Of a stretch of DNA of 64,000 nt, positions 42,648-51,371 are shown piece after piece; position 1 is the first letter of the stretch; each line of letters opens with the position of its first letter. The position numbers were made by a program, and so were the translations under genes. This DNA comes from Solirubrobacter sp963724195 (GTDB lineage Bacteria; Actinomycetota; Thermoleophilia; Solirubrobacterales; Solirubrobacteraceae). The DNA lies in assembly GCA_963724195.1 (NCBI GenBank), contig CAVRTQ010000021.1:295473-359472 (forward strand). Direction: 5' to 3'. A model generated the notes under the pieces. The model worked only from the letters and a program-made list of their open reading frames with translations, searched no databases and was not told the DNA's origin.

Positions 42648-44078
42648 CTACGGGTTCGTGGTGGAGAGGGTGAACGTGAGGGTCTTGGAGTAGCTGCCGG
42701 TGCGCAGCGCGTCGTTGGCCCCGATCGGCTGGGTGAACGTGATCGTCACCGGGTCGTTGGACACCGGAGCGGCCCACGTCGACTTCGAGAACGCGACCTG
42801 GAGCGGCTGCGGGAGCGAGAACGTCCCGTTCATCAGCCGGCCCGGGTCGGAGACGGTGAGCGTGGCGTCACCGGCGGTGGAGGTCACGGTCGCGCTGCCC
42901 GTCGCCGTGTAGGTGGCGGCCACGCCCGGGACGAACGTGCCGAGCGACACGGCCGGGCCGAGCGTGAGCGCCAGGGTGGCCGGCACGGTGCCGCCGACCT
43001 CGAGCGGGTTCGGTTCGATCCGGCCGAGCACGCCCTCGGTCTCGCCCATCGGGCCCGCGGTGTAGTAGAGGTGGTTGCGGGCGCCGCTGTTGGCGCTGCC
43101 GAAGCCGAACTGCAGGGCCCACAGGCCGGGGATGACGAGCGGGTCGCCCGCGGTGTTCTTGAGGAAGCCGCTGTTGGTCCAGGTGCCGTCGGCGTTCTCG
43201 TGGAACGCGTTGATGCGCCCGCCGCCGAAGTTGCCGATCAGCAGGTCACCGGCGTAGAGGCCGAAGTTCGCGTGCGCGGGGGCGGTGCCCCACGGCGCGT
43301 TCAGCACGCCGCCCGGGCTGGCGATGCGCGCGAGGAAGGTGCCGTTGAGATCGAACGCGTTGACGACGCCGAGCCCGGCGCCGCGGACTTCGCGGTATGG
43401 CACAACGGTCGGATCGGCGGGCTGGCGCGCGTAGGTGACGATCACGCGGTTGCCGACGAGCTGCACGCCGTAGGCGCCGTAGCCGGCGGGCAGGTTCGGG
43501 TCCACGAACGCGCCGGGGGCGTCGATCAGCCCGAACTGCGCGTTGACCTGGTCGATGCGGTTGTTGCGCAGATCGGCCACGAGCAGCCGCGGCGCGCCGC
43601 CGACCGTCGCGAGCGTCATGCCCGTGTAGACGGCGTTCACGTCCTTGCGCGAGAGCCCGAGCACGCCGGCGTTCGCGGGCACGCCGCCCCGCCACGAGTA
43701 GATCTCACCGCCGAGCGTGGCGAAGATGAAGTTCGCGGGCGTCCCGAGCGTGAGGAAGTTCCCGGCGCCGGCGCCGGTCGTGATGCCCGTCGGCCCGCCC
43801 GGGACCGTCACCACCGTGTTGTTGACCGCGCCGGTCGCGGGCACGATCGTCGACGTGTTCGAGCCCGCGTTGGCGGGCCACCACGGGGAGGTCGCGCTCG
43901 CGGCGAGCCCCCACGGGTTCTTCAAGTTCGGATCGGCGCGGTCCGCGGCGATCTTCGTCGTGTCGCTGGACACGATGTTGCGCACGACGTACCGGTCACT
44001 CGGAGCGGCTTGCGCGCCGCTCGCCGCCGCCAACGCGCCCAAGCACGCTGCCGCGGTCCAGACCCTGAGCCCTCGCAT
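42648..44078 (-). CDS. Secreted TIGR03118 family protein with shared C-terminal beta domain
   Basis: 476 aa. Signal peptide MRGLRVWTAAACLGALAAAS ending AQA. Residues ~28-360 match the TIGR03118 family: LKNPWGLAASATSPWWPANA, TGITTGAGAGNFL, AVYTGMTLATVGGAPRLLVA and LQFGFGSANSGARNHLYYTA; it is probably a beta-propeller of unknown function. The last ~110 residues (GTVPATLALTLGPAVSLGTF to TGSYSKTLTFTLSTTNP) are the domain also found at the ends of both amidases. Intact and monocistronic. Confidence 0.8.
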   Translation of the reverse strand: MRGLRVWTAAACLGALAAASGAQAAPSDRYVVRNIVSSDTTKIAADRADPNLKNPWGLAASATSPWWPANAGSNTSTIVPATGAVNNTVVTVPGGPTGITTGAGAGNFLTLGTPANFIFATLGGEIYSWRGGVPANAGVLGLSRKDVNAVYTGMTLATVGGAPRLLVADLRNNRIDQVNAQFGLIDAPGAFVDPNLPAGYGAYGVQLVGNRVIVTYARQPADPTVVPYREVRGAGLGVVNAFDLNGTFLARIASPGGVLNAPWGTAPAHANFGLYAGDLLIGNFGGGRINAFHENADGTWTNSGFLKNTAGDPLVIPGLWALQFGFGSANSGARNHLYYTAGPMGETEGVLGRIEPNPLEVGGTVPATLALTLGPAVSLGTFVPGVAATYTATGSATVTSTAGDATLTVSDPGRLMNGTFSLPQPLQVAFSKSTWAAPVSNDPVTITFTQPIGANDALRTGSYSKTLTFTLSTTNP

Positions 44079-44138
44079 GCCTTCTCCTCCGATCTCGGAT
44101 GCCCTCGGAGGACATTACGCGCGGGAGGGCTCGAACGT

Positions 44139-44388
44139 TCAGGTGCTGCTGACGCCCTGCGAGGCGAATACCGCGCGTCGTGTCCGCCCGCAGGATGGCC
44201 GGGATCTTGCCGGGCGGCTGCGCCTTGACCTGCTCGCGGTGCTCCTGCCGCGCGCCGGTGTCCGCGCGGGCCATGGTCGGAGCGAGGAAGGGCGCGCTCG
44301 AGGCGATGGTCACGGCCGCCACGGCGGCGGGGAGGAGACGACGGAAGCGGCGGTCGGGACGGCGCTGGTGGAAGGAGTCGTTCGTCAT
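44139..44388 (-). CDS. Small secreted protein (frame uncertain)
   Basis: ATG 44388. A basic N-terminus (HQRRPDRRFRR) and hydrophobic core LLPAAVAAVTIASSAPFLAP ending ARADT make a signal peptide. A short mature part EHREQVKAQPPGKIPAILR follows. One extra base near 44178 would give the end AVFASQGVSST and a stop at 44139; uncorrected, the frame runs into the next gene. Unrecognised. Confidence 0.4.
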
Positions 44389-44525
44389 GCCCCAACCATC
44401 GCCCCGCCGCGTGGGAGCGCCCTGCGAGAACCCTGGGAGCTAGCTGACCGAGCGCTGCGCAGCGTGTCCCCGCTCGGGCGAGCGTCGAGCTGCTGGAGTT
44501 GGGCCGCGGTGTGGCTCGGCCGTGC

Positions 44526-45905
44526 TCAGCAACCGCGAGGGTGGCGATCGAGGAAGAGCGGGAGCGGATCCGCGGTCTCGTACAGCAGTCGATCGAGGAA
44601 CACTCGAGCTGGCGCTCCGTCGACGTTGGTGAGCGTGATGTCGCCTTGCCAGAGCGTCTGAGCGAGGCGACTTGACTTGAAGGTGAGCGCGGTACGGAAG
44701 GGGCGGCTGTCGGGGCGCTGCTTCGGCGAGCCGAGCACCGACCGCACGTCGTGGGCGATCTTGTGGAAGGTGTCGTCGGTGAGCGAGAAGCCGACGAAGA
44801 GCATGTGCCGGGTCAGCAGCATCGCCTGGACTACGCCCGACAGGGCGGCGCTGGTTAGCCGAGAGAGAGATAGTCGTCGCGGCAGAGGACGAGCTCACGA
44901 CCGGGATCGTCGACGCACGCTGCATTCCGAGCACCCAGCGATCCGCCTCGGCCGGGAGACTGCTGGGGCAGCGCAGCGACGCGGTCCTTCGTGACGACGC
45001 TCCACGCGTCCTCGAACAGGGTGTCGTAGTTCGTCGTCGCCGCTTCGTGCATGGGCAATGGCGCAGGAGTTGGTGGGCGAGCGCCTGTGTATAGGCTTCG
45101 AACCGTGTGCGGATCGCTGCGCGGAACTCCGTGTCGTCGTCGAAGCTGCGCCGCCGATCTCGGCCTGATCGAGCACGTCGAGAGCGTCGAACTCAGCCGC
45201 ACGGGCCCGGCGTCACGTTCTGCGGCAGATCGGCGAGCAGCTCTTTCCACAGCGGAAGCCCGGAGGCTTGCTGACGCCGGAGCCCGAGGAAGAGCACGAG
45301 CGCTCCGCCGCGCCCGCGCCGGAGCTCCTGTGCGAGCGCGACCTGTTCGTCGGACAGTGCTGGCCACGGCGTCGTCGCGCAGCAGGCGTCACGCGCCGCC
45401 TGCGCGGCGGACAACGCCTCTGCGTGTAGGTCACCAGCGCCACGTCCACATCGTGCTCGTCGACGAACGCGAGCAGCTGCGCGACCTCCTCGCGCACGAG
45501 CTCCCGCGGAACGCATTGCCACCGCCGGCGCCGACACCGACGAGCGGTACGGCGATCAGAGCTGCGCTCGCGCCGTGGCGGGACGACGCAGCTCTGGGCG
45601 AGCTCGAGGCGCGCGAGCAGACCTGCGGCGTACCAGGCGGCGCCTCTTGTCGGACGGCGCCGCTGTGCACCGCGACGATCGCCGGCACGCGCTCTGTCGC
45701 GGGCGCACCAGCGCTGCCCGCGTCGTCGTGTGAGCGGTCGGCCGGCGAAGCTCGGGCGAGCGCCGTGCCAGTGCTGCCGACCCGGCCCGTCGGCGTGGGT
45801 GGGGACGATCCACGCGTCGCAGGCGAGCTTGGTGAGGTCGCCTTGCGTGATGAAGAGATGCCGCTCATTCAGCGCGGAACCGTACCGTCGGTCGAACGTT
45901 GTGTG
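44526..45905 (-). CDS. Macro-like domain + SIR2 domain protein (many frameshifts)
   Basis: Fragments in order on the minus strand: RHLFITQGDLTKLACDAWIV, a macro-like ALIAVPLVGVGAGGGNAF, LLAFVDEHDVDVALVTYTQ, then SIR2 features GRGGALVLFLG, LPLWKELLADLPQNV, HEAATTNYDTLFEDAW (Sir2 TTNYD) and LLTRHMLFVGFSLTDDTFHK. The C-terminus ends PLPLFLDRHPRGC. The domain order resembles stand-alone SIR2 proteins of antiviral defence that degrade NAD+. The start codon is not resolved (no ATG/GTG near 45905). It is either a decayed gene or one with at least four sequencing indels. Confidence 0.6.
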
Positions 45906-45927
45906 AGCGAGAACCCTGGGACGTTGC

Positions 45928-45950
45928 TTAAAGAGGGACTGTCCCTCTTT
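45928..45950. terminator. Perfect 11-1-11 hairpin
   Basis: The left arm is TAAAGAGGGAC (45928-45938), the loop base T, the right arm GTCCCTCTTTA (45940-45950). Same AAAG...CTTT design as 16318 and 20052. It lies upstream of the macro-SIR2 gene and downstream of nothing obvious on the plus strand, so its direction is unclear. Confidence 0.5.
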
Positions 45951-46083
45951 AGATTCGGCCGATTCGCTTGAGGTTCGGCCCGCCGGTCGGGTAGGTCTCG
46001 CCGCAGTGGACTCCCCCCGCCTGGGGGGTCATCGGGGGTGCAACCGCGAAACCGCCGGTGGGTGCTTCATGTTTTGTGTCGTG

Positions 46084-46248
46084 ATGGCACACGAGACTCC
46101 CCACACGGCGCCGTCCACGAATGACGCGCCGCCGTTCCCCCACCACCTTGCAGTCGCCCCGACCACGCTGGAAGGCGCGGAGCGATTGAACGCCGACCCA
46201 CCTGCGACGAGACCGCAGTGGCAGCCCGAGGAAGGCGACTTCAGTTGA
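46084..46248 (+). CDS. Possible small protein, 54 aa
   Basis: ATG 46084 to TGA 46248: MAHETPHTAPSTNDAPPFPH, Pro/His/Thr-rich, ending EEGDFS. No recognisable domain. The upstream sequence is unusually AT-rich for this genome (TTCATGTTTTGTGTCGTG), which may be a promoter. It overlaps the end of the convergent oxidase by 8 nt. Otherwise the 290-nt gap 45956-46240 holds nothing visible. Confidence 0.3.
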   Translation: MAHETPHTAPSTNDAPPFPHHLAVAPTTLEGAERLNADPPATRPQWQPEEGDFS

Positions 46249-47467
46249 CGGACGCCGCGTCACCGTCCAGGTCGGCCGCCCGCGGGTAGCCGGCCAGGGC
46301 CAGCGCCACGCGCAGCTCGTTCTCGAGGATCGAGAACGCTCGCCGGGCGCCGGCCTCGCCCGCGGCGCCGAGCCCGTACATCAGCGCCCGTCCGATCAAC
46401 ACGGCGCGGGCGCCGAGCGCGAGCGCCTTGACGATGTCGGTGCCGCGGCGGATGCCGCTGTCCAGGTAGAGCTCCGCGCGGCCTCCGACCGCGTCGGCGA
46501 TCGCGGGCAGCGCCTCGATCGAGGCGGCGGTCCCGTCGAGCTGGCGCCCGCCGTGGTTGGAGACGATGATCGCGTCGGCGCCGTGCTCGACGCAGCGGAC
46601 CGCGTCGTCGGCGCGCATCACGCCCTTCACGATCAACGGGCCCTTCCAGCGTGCGCGCAGGTCGGCCAGGTCGTCCCACGTGACCGTCGGATCGAACGCG
46701 CGGTTCACGGCCGACGACAGGGTCGCGGTGGCCGAGCCCTCCCAGCCGAGGTTCGCGGGCACCATCCGCGGGTTCGCGACGAAGCCGGCGCTCCAGCGCG
46801 GATGCATCACGCCCTGCGTCAACGTCTTCAGGGAGATCCGGGGCGGGACGGAGAAGCCGTTGCGCACGTCGCGTTCGCGCACCCCCGCGACCTGCACGTC
46901 CACGGTGAGCATGAGCGCCTCGTAGCCGTTCGCCGCGGCCCGCTCCAGCAGCGAGTCGACCAGCCCGCGGTCGCTCATCACGTAGAGCTGGAACCAGCGC
47001 CGCCCCGACGACGCGGCGGCGACCTCCTCCATCGTGTACGAGCCCATCGTCGACAGCGTCGTGATCGTCCCGGCGGCGTGCGCGGCGCGCGCGACCGCGA
47101 TCTCGCCGTCGGGATGCTGGAGCCCGGTCAGGCCGGTCGGCGCGCCGATGATCGGCAGCGCGATCTCCCCGCCGAGCACGGTCGTCTGCAGATCCACGCT
47201 CGACACGTCCGTCAAGGCCAACGGGTGCAGCGTCACGTCCTCGAACGCCGCGATGTTGCGGCGCGCGGTCACCTCGTCCCAGGCGGCGCCGTCCGCGTAG
47301 TCGAAGATCGGCTTCGGGACCGAGCGCTTGGCGGCGGCGCGCAGTTCGGCGATCGTGCGGCAGCGCGCCGCGCGCCCCTCGTCGGAGAACCGCTCCCGCG
47401 CTCGTGCGGGTGCGGCCGCGAGGTCGGCGCGGAGTTGGCGCGCCGCAAGGTCGAGCAGGGCGTTCAC
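46241..47467 (-). CDS. FMN-dependent alpha-hydroxy-acid oxidase/dehydrogenase (lactate-type)
   Basis: 408 aa from GTG 47467 with AGGAGG upstream. Family motifs: PIFDYADGAAWDEVTARRN, PIIGAPTGLTGLQHPDGE, FQLYVMSDR, LMLTVDVQVAGVRERDVRNG, IVKGVMRADDAVRCVEHGAD and the active-site VSNHGGRQLDGTAA (His/Arg). This oxidises L-lactate, mandelate or similar 2-hydroxyacids through FMN. Normal length, intact. Confidence 0.88.
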   Translation of the reverse strand: MNALLDLAARQLRADLAAAPARARERFSDEGRAARCRTIAELRAAAKRSVPKPIFDYADGAAWDEVTARRNIAAFEDVTLHPLALTDVSSVDLQTTVLGGEIALPIIGAPTGLTGLQHPDGEIAVARAAHAAGTITTLSTMGSYTMEEVAAASSGRRWFQLYVMSDRGLVDSLLERAAANGYEALMLTVDVQVAGVRERDVRNGFSVPPRISLKTLTQGVMHPRWSAGFVANPRMVPANLGWEGSATATLSSAVNRAFDPTVTWDDLADLRARWKGPLIVKGVMRADDAVRCVEHGADAIIVSNHGGRQLDGTAASIEALPAIADAVGGRAELYLDSGIRRGTDIVKALALGARAVLIGRALMYGLGAAGEAGARRAFSILENELRVALALAGYPRAADLDGDAASVN

Positions 47468-47501
47468 GTCGCTCCTCCTACCCGTTTAGGGTCCAAGCCA
47501 G

Positions 47502-47798
47502 ATGACATCAGTGACGGACAACGAGCAGCGATCCCGGTTCGAACTGCGGGTCGACGAGGAACTGGCCGGATGGCTGGACTACCGCCCCGCAGGCGACAGC
47601 ATCATCATCGCCCACACCGAGGTCCTCAAGGCACACGAGGGCGAAGGCCTCGGCGGCGTGCTCGTGCGGAGCGCGCTCGAAGCGGCGCGCGCGGCCGGCA
47701 AGACGGTGATCGCGACGTGCCCGTTCGCGGCCGCCTACATCGATCGCCACCCGGAGCTGGACGAATTCCTGGCGCCCCACGCTCGCCGGCGCCCATAG
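47502..47798 (+). CDS. GNAT-like N-acetyltransferase (NATD1/YjdJ type)
   Basis: 98 aa. RFELRVDEELAGWLDYRPAG then IIAHTEVLKAHEGEGLGGVL and IATCPFAAAYIDRHPEL match the short GNAT family (YidJ/NATD1), with EGLGGVLV as the acetyl-CoA loop. Divergent from the oxidase. Substrate unknown. Confidence 0.82.
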   Translation: MTSVTDNEQRSRFELRVDEELAGWLDYRPAGDSIIIAHTEVLKAHEGEGLGGVLVRSALEAARAAGKTVIATCPFAAAYIDRHPELDEFLAPHARRRP

Positions 47799-47807
47799 GA
47801 TCGCGCG

Positions 47808-48639
47808 ATGAGCAAGAAGCGGCGGCGCAAGAAGAAGTGGCACGACCGCGTCGACGGTGACTGCTGCTGCATCGTCGGCGAGGTGTTCGACGGGCCGTGC
47901 TTCGTGGCCACCGCCGCGCACGGCGACGCGGCGGCGGAGCCGGTTCGGACGCTGCGCACGTACCGCGACCAGCGGCTCGCGCGCAGCTACCCGGGACGGG
48001 TGTTCACGAAGGGGCAGGGTCGCGGCGTACTCATCACCCCAACCGACCGAGAGACCCATCGACACCGCGCTGCTGTCGAGCGTTCCGCAGCCTGGCGGCC
48101 TGGTAGAAGGCACTCCGCGGCGCGCCCGAGCAGCGTGAGCCGGTACTTGATGTTGTCCCAGAAACAGAAGCCCCGCTTGTTGCTCGTCCCGACCCTATTG
48201 CCGTTGAGCGCGAAGAGCTCCGACGTCGCGAGGTTGTTGACATGCCAGTGGTTGTGACCGTCACCGCCGAACACCATCGTGCCCGGGGTCACGACATCGC
48301 GGGACGTGCCGGTGGAGTCGGAGATCCGCTGCGTCTGGCTCATCTCGGACGGGCTTGTCCGAGCCCCGTGCACCTCGAACGCGCCGGCGCCGACGTTGAC
48401 GATCGTCGTCGAGTAGCGCAGCACCGGGCGGCCGTTCGACAGCTGCGTCTGCTGCAGGTCGATGAGCTTCGCCATGCTGAGATCCGGCAGCACGTCGTGC
48501 GCCGAAGCCGCAGGCGAACGTCTACTACCGCTACGGCCGCTACGGCGCCCGCTTCCTGCGCGCCTTCCCGGTCTTCAAGCCGCTCGTGCGACTCGCGCTG
48601 CGCCCGCTCGTGGCCTACGCCCGCACGCGCATCCGTTAA
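47808..48639 (+). CDS. Cys-rich CFI-box-like protein, interrupted by a 0.5-kb insert
   Basis: 5' part: MSKKRRRKKKWHDRVDGDCC then CFVATAAHGDAAAEPVRTLR and YRDQRLARSYPGRVFTK, a pattern seen in actinobacterial C-F-(V/I)-A-T-A-x-(Y/H)-G proteins. The natural continuation, YYRYGRYGARFLRAFPVFKP and LVRLALRPLVAYARTRIR, appears only at 48520-48639. Between lies ~500 nt of a lysyl-oxidase-like gene in reverse orientation. The gene is disrupted unless this is an assembly artefact. Confidence 0.65.
48015..48515 (-). pseudogene. Internal fragment of a lysyl-oxidase-like protein
   Basis: Reads VLPDLSMAKLIDLQQ, RYSTTIVNVGAGAFEVHG, the copper-site segment FGGDGHNHWHVNN, KRGFCFWDNIKYRLTLLG and, after frame breaks, SAVSMGLSVGWGDEYAATLP. 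The signal peptide and the C-terminal ~40 residues are missing. It sits inside, and opposite to, the CFI-box-like gene. Lysyl-oxidase-fold proteins are secreted copper enzymes; this piece cannot function. Confidence 0.7.
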
Positions 48640-49415
48640 GCGCGAGCGACGACCACGTGCCACTCGTTGGCCACGTGGTAGCTCCCGTCGGCCTGGCGGC
48701 AGTGGGCGAGCGCGTCGAGGATCGCGGCGCGCACCGCGTCGACGCGCTCCGGGCCGGCGAGCAGGCCCGCGCCGCCCGCGGCGAGCATCGCCTCGGTGAG
48801 CGCAGCCGCGTCCGGGTAGCGATAGACGCAGTCGACGTCGAACGCCTGCTCGAACTGCAGGCCGGTGTCCGGCAGCAGCAGCTCCACCGCGTCCGGTCGC
48901 CAGTACTCGCGCTCGCCCTCGCGGACGGGCGCCACCGCGGCCTTGACGCGCTCGAGGTCGCAGCGGTCCGGGTGGCCGAACACTTCGGCGATCACGGGCG
49001 CGCCCGGCCGCGCGACGCGCCGGGCCTCGCTGAGCGCGCGCACGATGTCGTCGGCGAAGAAGAACGACGTGAAGCCGGTGACGAGGTCGAACGAGTCGTC
49101 CGCGTACGGCAGGTCGGCCATGTCCGCCTGACGCAGGTCGGCGTCCGGCACGCGCATGCGGGCGAGGTCGAGCAGCCCCGCGGCCGCGTCCACGCCGGCG
49201 ACCTCGGCGCCGCGGTCCGCGCACAGGCGCAGGAACACGCCCGTCCCGCAGCCGACGTCGAGCACCCGCGCGCCGGGCTCCAGTCCGGTGGCCCGCAAAG
49301 CCGCCTCGTACACGGGCGTCTGCTGGGCCTCGTTCATGGCCCACGCGTCGGGGTCGAAGCTCCACAGCGCGCCCCAGCGGCGCGCCGACTCATTCATCTG
49401 CAAGCTATGTTCCAT
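48636..49415 (-). CDS. SAM-dependent methyltransferase (class I)
   Basis: 259 aa. Rossmann motif RVLDVGCGTGVFLRLCADRG, motif II VAGVDAAAGLLDLARMRVPD, then DMADLPYADDSFDLVTGFTS and ARPGAPVIAEVFG. Methyltransf_11/25 type acting on a small molecule. It is divergent from the PadR gene, with an AT-rich operator-like region between them, so it is probably the PadR target. Confidence 0.85.
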   Translation of the reverse strand: MEHSLQMNESARRWGALWSFDPDAWAMNEAQQTPVYEAALRATGLEPGARVLDVGCGTGVFLRLCADRGAEVAGVDAAAGLLDLARMRVPDADLRQADMADLPYADDSFDLVTGFTSFFFADDIVRALSEARRVARPGAPVIAEVFGHPDRCDLERVKAAVAPVREGEREYWRPDAVELLLPDTGLQFEQAFDVDCVYRYPDAAALTEAMLAAGGAGLLAGPERVDAVRAAILDALAHCRQADGSYHVANEWHVVVARA

Positions 49416-49444
49416 AGTTCTACGGTAAGCTACGGAATACAGCT
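49416..49444. promoter_or_regulatory. Operator-like AT-rich region between methyltransferase and PadR genes
   Basis: Around TATGTTCCATAG and CTACGGTAAGCTACGGAATA, unusually AT-rich for this genome, with a short dyad (TATG...CATA) and a direct repeat CTACGG. Likely binding site of the PadR regulator for both divergent genes. Confidence 0.5.
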
Positions 49445-49972
49445 ATGTCAAGACCTGAGTTGAGCTTGTTCTCCTATGAGGTGCTGGGCCTGGTCGGCGA
49501 GACCGGCGCCGGCCCGCACGACCTGCTGCAGATGGCGCGGCGCGGCCGCATCCTGGACTGGGCGGGCGAGAGCCAGTACTACGTCGAGCCGAAACGCCTC
49601 GCGAAGCTGGGCTACCTCGAAGCCCGCCAGGAGCCGGGACGCACCCGCCCGCGCACCGTCTATTCGCTCAGCGAGCAGGGCCGCGACGCGCTGCGCGAGT
49701 GGGCGGCCACGCCGGTCACGGTCACGCCGCTGAAGTCCGAGCCGCTGCTGCGGCTGCTGATCGCGGACCTCGTGGGGGAGGAGGTCACGCGCGAGGCCCT
49801 CGCGACGTTGCGCGAGGACCTCGCCGACCTCAACCAGCGCCTCGACGCCAGCGAGGCGGCCGCCGAGGCGCTGCCGCACCGCGCGCCCTACCTGCTGGCG
49901 GCCAACCGCTTCCTGCGCGGGTTCGTCGCGCTCCACGAGGAGCTCATCGACGCGCTTCCAGCACCAGATTGA
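49445..49972 (+). CDS. PadR family transcriptional regulator
   Basis: 175 aa. Winged helix: LSLFSYEVLGLVGETGAGPH, YYVEPKRLAKLGYLEARQEP and the wing TRPRTVYSLSEQGRDALREW. The C-terminal ~90 residues are the helical dimerisation (Vir_act_alpha_C-like) domain. PadR proteins usually repress a divergent or adjacent gene. Its 3' end overlaps the convergent methyltransferase by 29 nt. Confidence 0.85.
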   Translation: MSRPELSLFSYEVLGLVGETGAGPHDLLQMARRGRILDWAGESQYYVEPKRLAKLGYLEARQEPGRTRPRTVYSLSEQGRDALREWAATPVTVTPLKSEPLLRLLIADLVGEEVTREALATLREDLADLNQRLDASEAAAEALPHRAPYLLAANRFLRGFVALHEELIDALPAPD

Positions 49973-51005
49973 GCGGCGTCTCGGCCGCGCGCCGCACCGA
50001 GCCGAACCCGGCCTCGCCCAACACCGCGGCGATCGCCGCCTGGCCCGCCTGCGTGCCCAGCCCGGCACGCCCCGGCTGCGACAACGACCCGGGCGTGCAG
50101 CACATGGTCGAGAACCCGTAGTACATGCGCCCGATCGGGTTCAGGTTCTCCTGCACCGTGTCGCCGGCGAACGGCTCCACGAGCAGGACGGTCCCGCCGG
50201 GAGCGAGCGCGGCGTGGGCGTGCTGCGCGGCGGCGAGCGGGTCACCGAGGTCGTGGAAGGCGTCGAAGAACGCGACCAGGTCGAAGCCGGTGCCCACGTA
50301 GTCGGCGGCGCCGGCCACCTCGAACGTGACGCGGTCCGCGACGCCCGCCTGCTCGGCGCGGCGGCGGGCGGTCTCGATCGATCCGGCGTGGTAGTCGATG
50401 CCGACGAACCGCGAGGCGGGGTAGGCCTGCGCGAGCAGGATCGTCGAGGCGCCGTGCCCGCAGCCGACGTCGGCCACGTACGCGCCCGCCTCGAGCTTCT
50501 CCACGACGCCGTCGAGCGCCGGCAGCCAGTCCGCGACCAGGTGCGTCCGGTAGCCGACCGCGAACGCGCGCTCGGTGCCGTGCCAGAGGTCGTGGTCGTG
50601 CTCGTGCCAGCCCACGCCGTGCCCGTCGACGAACCGCTCGGCCAGCGCCTTGCGGATGCCCACGACGGCGTTCGCGGACTGGAAGGAGCCCGTGGACAGG
50701 AAGGGGGACGTCTCGTCGGCGAGCACGAGGGCGTGCTCGAGCGGCAGCGAGTAGCGGCCGTCGGCGTACTCGACGTAGCCGGAAGCGGCCTGCGTGTTGA
50801 GCCACTCGAGCACGTAGCGCTCGACGGTGCCGGTGCGCGCGGCCAGCTCGGCGGCCGTGACGGGCTCGCCGTCGGCCATCGCGCGGTACAGGCCCAGCTC
50901 GTCGCCGAGCGTGACGAGCGCGACGTTCAGCGCCGCGCCGATCTCGGTCGCCACGAGCCCGAAGAACGCCTCGAGCTTGGCCTCGTTGATGTCGGTGACG
51001 GCCAT
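49944..51005 (-). CDS. Winged-helix + SAM methyltransferase domain protein
   Basis: 353 aa. N-terminal winged helix of the O-methyltransferase type (GLYRAMADGEPVTAAELAAR, YVLEWLNTQAASGYVEY), then methyltransferase motifs YVADVGCGHGASTILLAQAY, GIDYHAGSIETARRRAEQAG and PGGTVLLVEPFAGDTV. Resembles Rv2258c-type methyltransferases. Substrate unknown. It follows, 2 nt apart, the small secreted-protein gene. Confidence 0.85.
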   Translation of the reverse strand: MAVTDINEAKLEAFFGLVATEIGAALNVALVTLGDELGLYRAMADGEPVTAAELAARTGTVERYVLEWLNTQAASGYVEYADGRYSLPLEHALVLADETSPFLSTGSFQSANAVVGIRKALAERFVDGHGVGWHEHDHDLWHGTERAFAVGYRTHLVADWLPALDGVVEKLEAGAYVADVGCGHGASTILLAQAYPASRFVGIDYHAGSIETARRRAEQAGVADRVTFEVAGAADYVGTGFDLVAFFDAFHDLGDPLAAAQHAHAALAPGGTVLLVEPFAGDTVQENLNPIGRMYYGFSTMCCTPGSLSQPGRAGLGTQAGQAAIAAVLGEAGFGSVRRAAETPLNLVLEARR

Positions 51006-51007
51006 GG

Positions 51008-51241
51008 TCAGGCCTCGCACTGGCGGTAGTACTTGGGCCAGGCGAATTCGTTCCACCAGTACGAAGCGGCTTCCCAGCCGAGGACGCGCTCGATCACGCG
51101 GAACTCGCGCTCGATGCGCTCGAGCTTGCGCTCACAGCGGTCGGGGTGGGCCGCGAAGGCCGGGGTCGTCGCGCCGAACGTTGCCGCCGCGATCAGGGAG
51201 GCGAGGGCCACTCGCCAGCGATTCCGTGTCATGCCGAGCAT
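51008..51241 (-). CDS. Small secreted protein
   Basis: 77 aa (or 74 from MTRNRW). Signal peptide with RNRWRVALASLIAAATFG and cleavage after AFA-AHPD; the mature ~45 residues are Arg/Glu/Trp-rich (CERKLERIEREFRVIER; EAASYWWNEFAWPKYYRQC) with two Cys, possibly one disulfide. Unrecognised. Likely co-transcribed with the methyltransferase. Confidence 0.65.
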   Translation of the reverse strand: MLGMTRNRWRVALASLIAAATFGATTPAFAAHPDRCERKLERIEREFRVIERVLGWEAASYWWNEFAWPKYYRQCEA

Positions 51242-51357
51242 GTTCCGGGCCCACGGCTGCCCCGCCGTGACGGTTTCCTGAGCGCTTTCTGAGCGAGGTG
51301 CGGGAAGCCGCCGCGCGCTCGGGAGCCAGCACGATTTCGCGGCGCGGCTCGCCGGAT

Positions 51358-51363
51358 TAGCGT
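51358..51363 (+). promoter_or_regulatory. -10 element TAGCGT for the DUF4242 gene
   Basis: TAGCGT, 8 nt, ATG 51372: the same -10 and leaderless spacing as in the island, but no GGRTGA repeat upstream. Confidence 0.5.
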
Positions 51364-51371
51364 CGCGCCCA

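Noticed and set aside
45051..45971. 306-aa plus-strand ORF
   Set aside because: Antisense to the macro-SIR2 fragments, with low-complexity Arg/Ala composition and no domain.
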